Assembly (NCBI RefSeq): GCF_001514115.1
Contig: NZ_KQ948485.1
Coordinates: 1-64,000 of the forward strand
Length of the DNA stretch: 64,000 bases
Reading direction: 5' to 3'
Source of the DNA: Streptomyces olivochromogenes
GTDB lineage: Bacteria; Actinomycetota; Actinomycetes; Streptomycetales; Streptomycetaceae
Positions 43,301 through 52,185 of the stretch are shown here, one piece after another. Under the pieces are notes generated by a model, which saw only the letters and a list, made by a program, of their open reading frames with translations, was not told the DNA's origin and did not search any database. The translations under genes and the position numbers were made by a program. The number at the start of each line of letters is the position of its first letter. Position 1 is the stretch's first letter.

Positions 43301-44293
43301 ATGCGTACAGCCCGAACGGCAGCGGCGGTGATCGCAGTGATCGCGCTCGCGGCCGGCTGCAGCAACTCCGGTGGCAAGGACTCCGAGAACAAGGCGAGCG
43401 CCGGCGGGAGCGGTGGCAAGGCCGCGAGTACGCCCCGTCTGAAGATCGCGATGGTGACGCACTCCGGCGAGGGCGACACCTTCTGGGACATCGTGCAGAG
43501 CGGAGCCAAGCAGGCGGCGAGCAAGGACAACGTCGACTTCCTGTACTCGAACGACAAGGAAGCGGGCGGGCAGGCCCAGCTCGTTCAGGCCGCCATCGAC
43601 AAGAAGGTCGACGGGATCGTCGTCACCCTGGCCAAGCCCGATGCCATGAAGGACGTCCTCGCCAAGGCCGAGCAGGCGGGCATCCCGGTCGTCACGATCA
43701 ACTCCGGTGCCGAGTTCTCCAAGCAGTTCGGGGCGCTCGCGCACTTCGGCCAGGACGAGTCGGTCGCCGGTGAGGCCGTCGGCGAGGAGCTGAACAACCG
43801 GGGCCTGAAGAAGGCCGTCTGCGTCATCCACGAGCAGGGCAACGTCTCGCTGGAGCAGCGCTGCGCGGGCGTGAAGAAGACCTTCAAGGGCACGGTCGAG
43901 AACCTCAACGTCGACGGCACCAACGCCCCCGCCACCCAGTCCTCCATCGAGGCGAAGCTCCAGGCCACCAAGGGCATCGACGCCGTCGTCACCCTGGGTG
44001 CCCCGATCGCCGCCGTCGCGGTGAAGGCCAAGGCCGACGCGGGCAGCAAGGCGGAGATAGACACCTTCGACCTGAACGCCGAGGTGGTCAAGCGCCTCCA
44101 GGCCAAGGAGGTCGGCTTCGCGGTCGACCAGCAGCCCTACCTCCAGGGGTACGAGGCCATCGACATGCTGTGGCTCTACAAGACCAACGGCGACATCCTC
44201 GGCGGCGGCAAGACGGTCCTGACCGGCCCGGCCATCATCACCGAGAAGGACGCCTCGACCCTCGGGAAGTACACCGCGCGCGGGACCCGCTGA
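43301..44293 (+). CDS. Sugar ABC transporter substrate-binding lipoprotein 1
   Basis: A 330-residue periplasmic-binding-protein-like lipoprotein of the ribose/xylose-binding class: signal with lipobox ALAAGC (Cys about residue 20), a Gly/Ser linker, then KIAMVTHSGEGDTFWDIV, DGIVVTLAKPDAM, GIPVVTINSGAEF, GQDESVAGEAVGE and VVTLGAPIAAVAV. Anchored outside the membrane, it delivers a monosaccharide or polyol to the permease. It is followed 140 bp later by a close paralogue. Confidence 0.92.
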   Translation: MRTARTAAAVIAVIALAAGCSNSGGKDSENKASAGGSGGKAASTPRLKIAMVTHSGEGDTFWDIVQSGAKQAASKDNVDFLYSNDKEAGGQAQLVQAAIDKKVDGIVVTLAKPDAMKDVLAKAEQAGIPVVTINSGAEFSKQFGALAHFGQDESVAGEAVGEELNNRGLKKAVCVIHEQGNVSLEQRCAGVKKTFKGTVENLNVDGTNAPATQSSIEAKLQATKGIDAVVTLGAPIAAVAVKAKADAGSKAEIDTFDLNAEVVKRLQAKEVGFAVDQQPYLQGYEAIDMLWLYKTNGDILGGGKTVLTGPAIITEKDASTLGKYTARGTR

Positions 44294-44433
44294 TGGGGTG
44301 CACGATCCCAGTGTTCGATACTTGGGCGTTTGGGGCCGGCGAGATGTCGGCCCCCGGGGCCTGCGGAACGGCCCGCCGGGCCGCTTCGCGGGCCCCGGCG
44401 CACCAAGGAACACAGCAAGAAGGGCACGGCCTC

Positions 44434-45438
44434 GTGGCACGGACTCGGACCTGGGTAAGCATCGCGCTCGCAGGGGCGCTGGGGGTGTCCCTCGCGGGAT
44501 GCAGCAGCACCGGCGGGAAGCGGGCCGAGGATGCCCGTAAGGCGGCGGCGGCCCAGGGCAGGGCCGCGGTGAACACGCCCAAGTGGACCTTCGCGATGAT
44601 CACCCATTCGGGCGATGGCGACACGTTCTGGGACATCGTGCAGAACGGCGCCAAGCAGGCCGCGGTCAAGGACAACATCAACTTCCTGTACTCGCACAAC
44701 GCCGAGGCGCAGCAGCAGGCGCAGCTCGTCGACGCCGCCGTGGACAAGCAGGTCGACGGCATCATCGTCACGCTGGCCAAGCCGGACGCGATGAAGGCCG
44801 CCGTCGCGCGTGCCGAGAAGGCCGGCATTCCCGTGATCACGGTGAACTCCGGCTCCGAGCAGTCCAAGGCGTTCGGCGCGCTCGCGCACATCGGGCAGGA
44901 CGAGACGATCGCCGGTGAGGCGGTGGGCGAGGAGCTGAACAAGCGGGGCCGCAAGAAGGCCCTGTGCATCCTGCACGAGCAGGGCAACGTCGGTCACGAG
45001 CAGCGCTGCGCGGGCGTCAAGAGCACCTTCCACGGCACCGTGGAGAACCTCTACGTCCAGGGCACCAGCATGCCCGACGTACAGTCCTCCATCGGCGCCA
45101 AGCTGCAGGCCGACAAGTCCATCGACACGGTCGTCACGCTCGGCGCCCCGTACGCGGACACCGCGGTGAAGGCGAAGGCCGACGCGGGCAGCAAGGCCGA
45201 GATCGACACCTTCGACCTCAACGCGAAGGTGGCCTCGGAGCTCAAGGACGGCACACTCGGCTTCGCGGTCGACCAGCAGCCCTACCTCCAGGGGTACGAG
45301 GCCGTGGACCTGCTGTGGCTCTACAAGTACAACGCCGATGTCCTCGGCGGCGGCAAGCCGGTCCTCACCGGCCCGCAGATCATCACCAAGGATCAGGCCG
45401 CCGCGCTCGAGGAGTACACCAAGCGGGGGACCCGATGA
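44434..45438 (+). CDS. Sugar ABC transporter substrate-binding lipoprotein 2
   Basis: A 334-residue paralogue of the preceding protein, with a lipobox (VSLAGCSST), FAMITHSGDGDTFWDIVQNG, DGIIVTLAKPDAMKA, NSGSEQSKAFGALAHIGQDE and FAVDQQPYLQGYEAVDLLWL, most residues identical to copy 1. Differences cluster near THSG-E/D-GD and NSGAEF/NSGSEQ, regions that line the sugar pocket, so the two may differ in ligand or affinity. The start GTG 44434 is followed directly by the signal peptide. The stop overlaps the permease ATG (ATGA). Confidence 0.92.
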   Translation: MARTRTWVSIALAGALGVSLAGCSSTGGKRAEDARKAAAAQGRAAVNTPKWTFAMITHSGDGDTFWDIVQNGAKQAAVKDNINFLYSHNAEAQQQAQLVDAAVDKQVDGIIVTLAKPDAMKAAVARAEKAGIPVITVNSGSEQSKAFGALAHIGQDETIAGEAVGEELNKRGRKKALCILHEQGNVGHEQRCAGVKSTFHGTVENLYVQGTSMPDVQSSIGAKLQADKSIDTVVTLGAPYADTAVKAKADAGSKAEIDTFDLNAKVASELKDGTLGFAVDQQPYLQGYEAVDLLWLYKYNADVLGGGKPVLTGPQIITKDQAAALEEYTKRGTR

Positions 45439-46496
45439 GCGCCACTGCGCCTGCACCCGCGCCGTCGCCCGACACCAAGGTCGACGAGCGCCTCCTGAAG
45501 ACCTCGCCCCTGCGCAGACTCATGGGCCGGCCCGAGCTCGGCTCCGTGGTCGGCGCGATCGCGGTCTTCCTCTTCTTCGCGATCTTCGCCGACAGCTTCG
45601 TACGGGCCGCGAGCCTCAGCACGGTGCTGTACGCCTCCTCGACGATCGGCATCATGGCCGTACCGGTCGCGCTGCTGATGATCGGCGGCGAGTTCGACCT
45701 CTCCGCGGGCGTCATGGTGACCAGCTCCGCGCTGATCTCCTCGATGTTCAGCTACCAGATGACCGCGAACGTCTGGGTCGGCGTCCTCGTCTCGCTGGTC
45801 GTCACGCTGGCGATCGGCGTCTTCAACGGCGTCATGCTGACCCGCACGGACCCGCCGAGCTTCATCATCACGCTCGGTACCTTCCTGATGCTGACCGGTA
45901 TGAACCTCGGCTTCACCAAGCTGATCAGCGGCACGGTGTCCACGAAGTCGATCTCCGACATGCAGGGCTTCTCCTCGGCCAGGGACGTCTTCGCCTCGAC
46001 GCTCACCATCGGCGGCGTCGACTTCAAGATCACCATCCTGTGGTGGCTGGCCTTGGTCGTCGTCGCCACCTGGATCCTGCTGCGCACCCGCTTCGGCAAC
46101 TGGATCTACGCCGTCGGCGGTGGCGAGGAAGCGGCCCGCGCGGTCGGCGTCCCGGTCAACAAGACGAAGATCGGCCTCTACATGGGTGTCGCCTTCGGCG
46201 CCTGGATCTCCGGACAGCACCTGCTGTTCTCGTTCGACGTCGTGCAGTCCGGCGAGGGCGTCGGCAACGAGCTGATCTACATCATCGCGGCCGTCATCGG
46301 CGGCTGTCTGATCACCGGCGGCTACGGCTCCGCGGTCGGCGCGGCGGTCGGCGCGCTGATCTTCGGCATGGTGAGCAAGGGCATCGTGTTCGCCGAGTGG
46401 AACCCGGACTGGTTCAAGTTCTTCCTGGGAGTGATGCTGCTCCTGGCGACCCTGCTCAACCACTGGGTCCGCAAGCGCGCGGAGGCGACGGCATGA
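45435..46496 (+). CDS. Sugar ABC transporter permease
   Basis: A 353-residue RbsC-type permease with about eight to ten membrane helices: LGSVVGAIAVFLFFAIFADS, VPVALLMIGGEFDLSAGVMV (family motif GGEFDLSAG), PPSFIITLGTFLMLTGMNLG, and AVIGGCLITGGYGSAVGAAV. The coupling-helix region is EEAARAVGVPVNKTKIGLYM. It translocates the sugar presented by the two binding proteins. Coupled by ATGA to both neighbours. Confidence 0.94.
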   Translation: MSATAPAPAPSPDTKVDERLLKTSPLRRLMGRPELGSVVGAIAVFLFFAIFADSFVRAASLSTVLYASSTIGIMAVPVALLMIGGEFDLSAGVMVTSSALISSMFSYQMTANVWVGVLVSLVVTLAIGVFNGVMLTRTDPPSFIITLGTFLMLTGMNLGFTKLISGTVSTKSISDMQGFSSARDVFASTLTIGGVDFKITILWWLALVVVATWILLRTRFGNWIYAVGGGEEAARAVGVPVNKTKIGLYMGVAFGAWISGQHLLFSFDVVQSGEGVGNELIYIIAAVIGGCLITGGYGSAVGAAVGALIFGMVSKGIVFAEWNPDWFKFFLGVMLLLATLLNHWVRKRAEATA

Positions 46497-47338
46497 CGAC
46501 GGACGGCGACGGCATGACGACGGACGCGGGAAAGACGACCGGCACGGCCGCCACGGAACGCGCGGCGCTCGTCGAACTCGACGACGTCAGCAAGTACTAC
46601 GGCAACATCCGAGCCCTCGAAGGCGTCTCGCTGGTGGTGCACGCGGGGGAGATCTCGTGCGTGCTCGGCGACAACGGCGCGGGCAAGTCCACGCTGATCA
46701 AGATCATCGCGGGCCTGCACCAGCACGACGCGGGCACCCTGAGCATCGAGGGCGAGGAGACCCGGCTCACCTCCCCGCGCGAGGCCCTGGACCGGGGTAT
46801 CGCCACCGTGTACCAGGACCTCGCCGTGGTCCCGCTGATGCCGGTGTGGCGGAACTTCTTCCTCGGCTCCGAGCTGTCGAGGGGCACGGGCCCCTTCAAG
46901 CGCATGGACGTCGACCGCATGCGCAGGACCACCCACGCGGAGCTGCTGCGCATGGGCATCGACCTGCGTGACGTCGACCAGCCCATCGGCACGCTCTCCG
47001 GCGGTGAGCGCCAGTGCGTGGCGATCGCCCGCGCCGTCCACTTCGGCGCCAAGGTCCTCGTCCTCGACGAGCCCACCGCCGCGCTCGGCGTGAAGCAGTC
47101 CGGCGTCGTCCTCAAGTACGTGGCCGCCGCGCGGGACGCCGGCCTCGGCGTGGTTCTCATCACTCACAACCCGCACCACGCGTATCTGGTGGGCGACCGT
47201 TTCGTCCTCCTGAAGCGCGGCGCCATGTTCGGCAGCCACACCCGCGACGAGATCACCCTCGACGAGCTGACCCGCCAGATGGCGGGCGGCAGCGAGCTGG
47301 ACGACCTCCGGCACGAGCTGGAGCGGAGCGCTTCTTAA
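46493..47338 (+). CDS. Sugar ABC transporter ATP-binding protein, single domain
   Basis: A 281-residue ATPase with Walker A VLGDNGAGKSTLIKI, Q-loop ATVYQDLAVVPL, signature GTLSGGERQCVAIARAV, Walker B VLVLDEPTAALG and switch His in LITHNPHHAYLVG. Ribose-type systems usually have two fused ATPase domains (about 500 residues); this one has a single domain and must dimerise. A duplicated MTTDGDGMTTDAG at the N-terminus marks alternative starts. Coupled to the permease by ATGA. Confidence 0.93.
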   Translation: MTTDGDGMTTDAGKTTGTAATERAALVELDDVSKYYGNIRALEGVSLVVHAGEISCVLGDNGAGKSTLIKIIAGLHQHDAGTLSIEGEETRLTSPREALDRGIATVYQDLAVVPLMPVWRNFFLGSELSRGTGPFKRMDVDRMRRTTHAELLRMGIDLRDVDQPIGTLSGGERQCVAIARAVHFGAKVLVLDEPTAALGVKQSGVVLKYVAAARDAGLGVVLITHNPHHAYLVGDRFVLLKRGAMFGSHTRDEITLDELTRQMAGGSELDDLRHELERSAS

Positions 47339-47354
47339 GGAGCGCCTCCTAGGG

Positions 47355-47448
47355 GGCGCGGGGAACTGTGCGACCAGCCACATACGGCCCGCAGCTCACA
47401 GGCGGCCCAAGGCTCTCCAGGGCGCTCCGGCGGAGCGCCCTGGAGAGC
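47355..47448. terminator. Extragenic repeat and perfect hairpin after the transporter operon
   Basis: GCTCTCCAGGGCGCTCC (47412-47428) and its exact complement (47432-47448) form a 17-bp stem with a three-base loop, a strong terminator. Just before it, GGCGCGGGGAACTGTGCGAC at 47356-47375 is, as I recall, a sequence found in many Streptomyces intergenic regions, ending in CGACCAGCC. It separates the transporter genes from the ROK kinase. Confidence 0.7.
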
Positions 47449-47502
47449 TCAGGGGGGACTCCGCCATGCGCCCCCCTGGCACGGTGAGGCAGAATCGGCC
47501 CG

Positions 47503-48648
47503 ATGAGCACCTACCGCGACCTCGCACACCGCGGCTCCGCGCGGGCCACCGTCCTGCGGACCGTAGGGACGCGTGAACGCCGTTCCCACCTGACGGCACC
47601 CCGCGTCCCCACCGTCGGTATCGACATCGGCGGCACGAAGGTGATGGCGGGCGTCGTCGACGCCGACGGCAACATCCTGGAGAAGCTCCGCGCCGAGACG
47701 CCGGACAAGTCCAAGAGCCCCAAGGTCGTCGAGGACACCATCGTGGAGCTGGTCCTGGACCTCTCGGACCGGCACGACGTGCACGCCGTGGGCATCGGTG
47801 CGGCAGGCTGGGTCGACGCCGAGCGCAACCGCATCCTGTTCGCTCCCCACCTGTCCTGGCGCAACGAGCCCCTGCGCGACCGTCTCGCCGGACGGCTCGC
47901 CGTTCCCGTCCTGGTGGACAACGACGCCAACACCGCCGCCTGGGCGGAGTGGCGGTTCGGCGCGGGCCGTGGCGAGGACAACCTCGTCATGATCACGCTC
48001 GGCACCGGCATCGGCGGCGCGCTGCTGGAGGACGGCCAGGTCAAGCGCGGCAAGTTCGGCGTCGCGGGCGAGTTCGGCCATATGCAGGTGGTCCCCGGCG
48101 GCCACCGCTGCGCGTGCGGCAACCGCGGCTGCTGGGAGCAGTACAGCTCGGGCAACGCGCTGGTCCGCGAGGCCCGCGAACTCGCCGCCGCGGACTCCCC
48201 GGTCGCGTACGGGATCATCGAGCACGTCAAGGGCAACATCGGCGACATCACCGGCCCGATGATCACCGAGCTCGCCCGCGAGGGCGACGCCATGTGCGTC
48301 GAGCTGCTCCAGGACATCGGCCAGTGGCTCGGCGTCGGCATCGCCAACCTGGCGGCGGCCCTTGACCCCTCCTGCTTCGTCATCGGCGGCGGCGTCAGCG
48401 CGGCCGACGACCTCCTCATCGGCCCCGCGCGCGACGCCTTCCGCCGCCACCTGACGGGCCGCGGCTACCGCCCCGAGGCCCGCATCGCCCGCGCTCAGCT
48501 CGGCCCCGAGGCCGGCATGGTCGGCGCCGCCGACCTCGCCCGCCTCGTCGCCCGCCGCTTCCGCCGCGCCAAGCGCCGCCGTGTGGAGCGCTACGAGCGG
48601 TACGAGCGCTACTCCGAGTCCCGCCGTACGACCCAGGGGACGCTGTGA
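47503..48648 (+). CDS. ROK-family sugar kinase
   Basis: A 381-residue kinase: phosphate loop VGIDIGGTKVMAGVVDADG (about residues 38-56), catalytic Asp in LVDNDANTAAWAEW, ATP motif ITLGTGIGGALLEDG, and the ROK zinc site GEFGHM followed by CACGNRGCWEQYSSG. No N-terminal winged helix, so an enzyme and not a repressor. The first 30 residues and a Tyr/Arg-rich C-terminus are extra relative to glucokinases. It likely phosphorylates the sugar imported by the upstream ABC system. Stop overlaps the next start (GTGA). Confidence 0.92.
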   Translation: MSTYRDLAHRGSARATVLRTVGTRERRSHLTAPRVPTVGIDIGGTKVMAGVVDADGNILEKLRAETPDKSKSPKVVEDTIVELVLDLSDRHDVHAVGIGAAGWVDAERNRILFAPHLSWRNEPLRDRLAGRLAVPVLVDNDANTAAWAEWRFGAGRGEDNLVMITLGTGIGGALLEDGQVKRGKFGVAGEFGHMQVVPGGHRCACGNRGCWEQYSSGNALVREARELAAADSPVAYGIIEHVKGNIGDITGPMITELAREGDAMCVELLQDIGQWLGVGIANLAAALDPSCFVIGGGVSAADDLLIGPARDAFRRHLTGRGYRPEARIARAQLGPEAGMVGAADLARLVARRFRRAKRRRVERYERYERYSESRRTTQGTL

Positions 48649-49226
48649 CGGCCTCGCTGCCGCGCCAGGCCTCACCTCCGGACGAGCCCCGGCGCCCGCC
48701 GGAGGACCCGCGCCACAAGTTCCGCCGCCGTGCCCTGACGCTGCTGATCATCGTGCTGCTCATCGGCGTCCCGGCCGGCTACCTGGTGATCTCCGCCAAT
48801 CAGAGCCGCGACAGCGGCAAGCAGAAGGAGGAGAAGTACTCGGCGACCGGCCTCACCGTGGGCTGGCCCTCGCGCGTCCAGCGCCGCCTCTACCAGGTGC
48901 CCATCCCGCTGAACGCCGTCGCCGTCGCCTCCTACGAGACGAACAACTGGAAGACCAGCCGCTTCTACGTGCAGTTCGCCACCAACGGCCCGGGCCTGGA
49001 GCAGTTCCTCGCAGAGATCGGCACCAGCCGGGACAAACTGCGCAAGAACGACATCGCCATCAGTGCCCGCGACCAGAAGGTCGTCGGCTGGAAGTTCACG
49101 GGCCCCGGCTCGTGGTGGGGCCTCGCCCACGAACAGAAGGACCCGGCGCCCACCCAGGACATCGTCGTGAACTGGCCCCAGCCCGGGCGCGCCATGGTCT
49201 ACGTCGTCTCCCGCACGATCCCCTGA
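48645..49226 (+). CDS. Single-pass membrane protein of unknown function
   Basis: A 193-residue protein: disordered, Pro/Arg-rich N-terminus, one membrane helix (ALTLLIIVLLIGVPAGYLVI, about residues 30-50), then an extracytoplasmic domain with VASYETNNWKTSRFYVQFAT, VVGWKFTGPGSWWGLAHEQ and a closing VYVVSRTI. I do not recognise the family; it resembles sugar-kinase-linked hypothetical proteins of streptomycetes. Translationally coupled to the ROK kinase by GTGA. A hairpin (CCCCGGC and GCCGGGG, 49231-49249) follows its stop. Confidence 0.75.
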   Translation: MTASLPRQASPPDEPRRPPEDPRHKFRRRALTLLIIVLLIGVPAGYLVISANQSRDSGKQKEEKYSATGLTVGWPSRVQRRLYQVPIPLNAVAVASYETNNWKTSRFYVQFATNGPGLEQFLAEIGTSRDKLRKNDIAISARDQKVVGWKFTGPGSWWGLAHEQKDPAPTQDIVVNWPQPGRAMVYVVSRTIP

Positions 49227-49320
49227 GCCGCCCCGGCCCCGCGCCGGGGCCACCGTCGGGACCGATTGTCAGAGCCCGCCCGTAGAGTCGAAGACAACTG
49301 ATTCGACCGAGGGGCGGGAG

Positions 49321-52185
49321 GTGACCGGACGTATGGGCGACGAGGCCGTGAAGACCGAAACGGCTGTACCGATGCGGCTTGCCGCCGTCTTCCTGCCCGC
49401 TCCCGTGCCCCGCCAGGGGCGCGTCGCCTTCTGGGACCCGGACGGCGGGCCGCTGCCCCCCGGCGCCGGGAGCGTGTCGCCCGCCGAGAACACGCCGTCC
49501 GCCGAGCCGACCGAGCTGACGGTGGTACGACCGCACGGCTCGGGAGCCCGCCGCGGCACCGTCCCCGCGCTGACCCTGCCGATCGCCGAGGCCCTCCCGC
49601 TGCTCGCCGGGGCCCGCCACGACCGCGCCGCTCATCCGGCCACGACCTGCTGGGGCGCGGCCGCGCTGCACGCGCTGCGGCTCGTCGCGCGGGGCCGGCT
49701 GCTGCCCGGGCTCACCCCCGAGGGACACGACGCCTGGCGCGCGGGCCCACTGGACCCGGACGACATCGCCCACCTGCGGGCCGTGGCCGCCGCTCTTCCG
49801 TACGAAGGGCATGCCGTCCCGCTCCCCGGCAAGGGCCCCCTCCGGCTGCCCGACCCGGAAGCGCTGATGCGCTCCTTCCTGGACGCGGTCGCCGACACCC
49901 TGCCGCGCACCCCCGCCGCTCCCCACACCTCAGGGAAACCCTTCGCGGCCGGAGAACCGCAGCGGCTGCCCGGAGCCCACGACTGGGCCGCCGAGGTCGC
50001 CGCGGGCATGGACGCGGGCGTACGGATCTCGCTCCGCCTGGACCTGTCGGCGTACCAGCTCTTCGACGACGGCGAGGGCGCGCTCCGCGCGGGCGCCGCC
50101 GTCGTCCAGGTGCACAGCCTCGCCGACCCCACCCTCGTCGTCGACGCCGCGGCCCTGTGGGCGGGCGACGCCGACACGGCCTTCGGCCCCCGCGCGCGCG
50201 TGGACGCGGCGCTCGCCGTACGCCGCGCCGCCCGCGTCTGGCCGCCCCTGGACCGCCTGTCCGGACAGGACGTGCCCGACGTCCTCGCACTCTCCGAAGA
50301 GGAGCTCTCCGACCTGCTCGGCATCGCCGCGACCCGCCTCGGCGCGGCCGGCGTCGCCGTCCACTGGCCCCGCGACCTGGCCCACGACCTCAGCGCCGCC
50401 GCGGTGGTGCGCCCCGCGCCCGGCTCGGCCACGGACGGCACCGGATTCTTCGAGAGCGAGGAACTGCTCCAGTTCCGCTGGCAGCTGGCCCTCGGCGGCG
50501 ACCCGCTCACCGAGGCCGAGATGGACGCGCTCGCCGAGGCCCACCGCCCGGTCGTCCGGCTGCGCGACCAGTGGGTCCTCGTCGACCCCGCCCTCGTCCG
50601 CAAGGCCCGCAAGCGCGAGCTGGGCCTGCTCGACCCGGTCGACGCCCTGTCCGTGGCACTCACCGGCACCGCGGAGGTCGACGGCGAGACGGTCGAGGCG
50701 GTCCCGGTCGGAGCCCTCGCCACGCTGCGCGACCGTCTGACGGCCGGCATCACCCCCGTCGAACCGCCCCCGGGTCTTCAGGCCCGGCTGCGGGACTACC
50801 AGCTGCGGGGCCTCGCCTGGCTCGACCTCATGACCTCGCTCGGCCTCGGCGGCTGCCTCGCCGACGACATGGGCCTCGGCAAGACCATCACCGTCATCGC
50901 CCTGCACCTGCGCCGGGAGCGCGGCGAACCCACCCTGGTCGTCTGCCCGGCATCGCTCATGGGCAACTGGCAGCGGGAGATCACCCGCTTCGCGCCCGGC
51001 GTCCCCGTCCGCCGCTTCCACGGCCCCGACCGCACCCTGGAGGACCTCGACGGCGGTTTCGTCCTCACCACCTACGGCACGATGCGCTCGGCCGCGCCCC
51101 GGCTCGCCCAGCAGACATGGGGAATGGTCGTCGCGGACGAGGCCCAGCACGTCAAGAACCCCTACTCGGCGACGGCGAAGGCGCTACGGACGATCCCGTC
51201 CCCCGCGCGCGTGGCCCTCACCGGCACCCCCGTGGAGAACAACCTCTCCGAGCTGTGGGCCCTGCTGGACTGGACGACTCCCGGCCTGCTCGGACCCCTC
51301 AAGTCCTTCCGCGCCCGACACGCGCGCGCCGTGGAGAACGGCGAGGACGAGGAGGCGATCGCCCGCCTGGCCCGGCTGATCCGCCCCTTCCTGCTCCGCC
51401 GCAAGAAGTCCGACCCCGGGATCGTCCCCGAGCTCCCGCCCAAGACGGAGACGGACCACCCGGTCCCCCTGACCCGCGAGCAGGCCTCTCTCTACGAGGC
51501 CGTGGTCCGCGAGTCGATGCTCGCCATCGAGACGACCGAGGGCATCGCCCGCCGGGGCCTGGTCCTGAAGCTCCTCACCTCCCTCAAGCAGATCTGCAAC
51601 CACCCGGCGCTGTTCCTGAAGGAGGACGCCAGGGCGGCCGCCCTCGGACCCTCCGCCCGCTCCGGCAAGCTCGCCCTGCTCGACGAGCTGCTGGACACAC
51701 TGCTCGCCGAGGACGGCTCGGCACTGGTCTTCACCCAGTACGTGGGGATGGCCCGCCTGATCACCGCCCACCTGGCCGAGCGCGCCGTCCCGGTTGAGCT
51801 CCTGCACGGCGGCACCCCGGTCGCCGAACGCGAGCACATGGTCGACCGCTTCCAGAGCGGGGCCACCCCGATACTGGTGCTGTCCCTCAAGGCCGCCGGC
51901 ACCGGCCTGAACCTCACCCGGGCGGGCCACGTCGTCCACTTCGACCGCTGGTGGAACCCGGCCGTCGAGGAACAGGCCACCGACCGCGCCTACCGCATCG
52001 GCCAGACCCAGCCCGTCCAGGTCCACCGCCTCATCACCGAGGGCACGGTCGAGGACCGCATCGCCGAGATGCTCGAAGCGAAGCGGGCGCTGGCCGACGC
52101 CATCCTGGGCTCCGGAGAGGCCTCCCTGACCGAACTGACCGACCGAGAGCTGTCGGACCTCGTGTCACTGCGGAGGTCGTCGTGA
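49321..52185 (+). CDS. SNF2-family DEAD/DEAH helicase
   Basis: A 954-residue protein. Residues 1-480 are the bacterial SNF2-associated N-terminal region (LAALYEA-like helices; DWAAEVAAGMDAGVRISLRL). The motor follows: motif I LADDMGLGKTITVI (about 513), motif II VVADEAQHVKN (about 605), TGTPVENNLSELW, then the C-terminal RecA domain with VFTQYVGMARLI, LSLKAAGTGLNLTRAGHVVH and the arginine fingers in ATDRAYRIGQTQPV. It translocates on duplex DNA or remodels protein-DNA complexes. Its stop overlaps the SWIM gene (GTGA), a conserved bacterial pair. Confidence 0.95.
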   Translation: MTGRMGDEAVKTETAVPMRLAAVFLPAPVPRQGRVAFWDPDGGPLPPGAGSVSPAENTPSAEPTELTVVRPHGSGARRGTVPALTLPIAEALPLLAGARHDRAAHPATTCWGAAALHALRLVARGRLLPGLTPEGHDAWRAGPLDPDDIAHLRAVAAALPYEGHAVPLPGKGPLRLPDPEALMRSFLDAVADTLPRTPAAPHTSGKPFAAGEPQRLPGAHDWAAEVAAGMDAGVRISLRLDLSAYQLFDDGEGALRAGAAVVQVHSLADPTLVVDAAALWAGDADTAFGPRARVDAALAVRRAARVWPPLDRLSGQDVPDVLALSEEELSDLLGIAATRLGAAGVAVHWPRDLAHDLSAAAVVRPAPGSATDGTGFFESEELLQFRWQLALGGDPLTEAEMDALAEAHRPVVRLRDQWVLVDPALVRKARKRELGLLDPVDALSVALTGTAEVDGETVEAVPVGALATLRDRLTAGITPVEPPPGLQARLRDYQLRGLAWLDLMTSLGLGGCLADDMGLGKTITVIALHLRRERGEPTLVVCPASLMGNWQREITRFAPGVPVRRFHGPDRTLEDLDGGFVLTTYGTMRSAAPRLAQQTWGMVVADEAQHVKNPYSATAKALRTIPSPARVALTGTPVENNLSELWALLDWTTPGLLGPLKSFRARHARAVENGEDEEAIARLARLIRPFLLRRKKSDPGIVPELPPKTETDHPVPLTREQASLYEAVVRESMLAIETTEGIARRGLVLKLLTSLKQICNHPALFLKEDARAAALGPSARSGKLALLDELLDTLLAEDGSALVFTQYVGMARLITAHLAERAVPVELLHGGTPVAEREHMVDRFQSGATPILVLSLKAAGTGLNLTRAGHVVHFDRWWNPAVEEQATDRAYRIGQTQPVQVHRLITEGTVEDRIAEMLEAKRALADAILGSGEASLTELTDRELSDLVSLRRSS

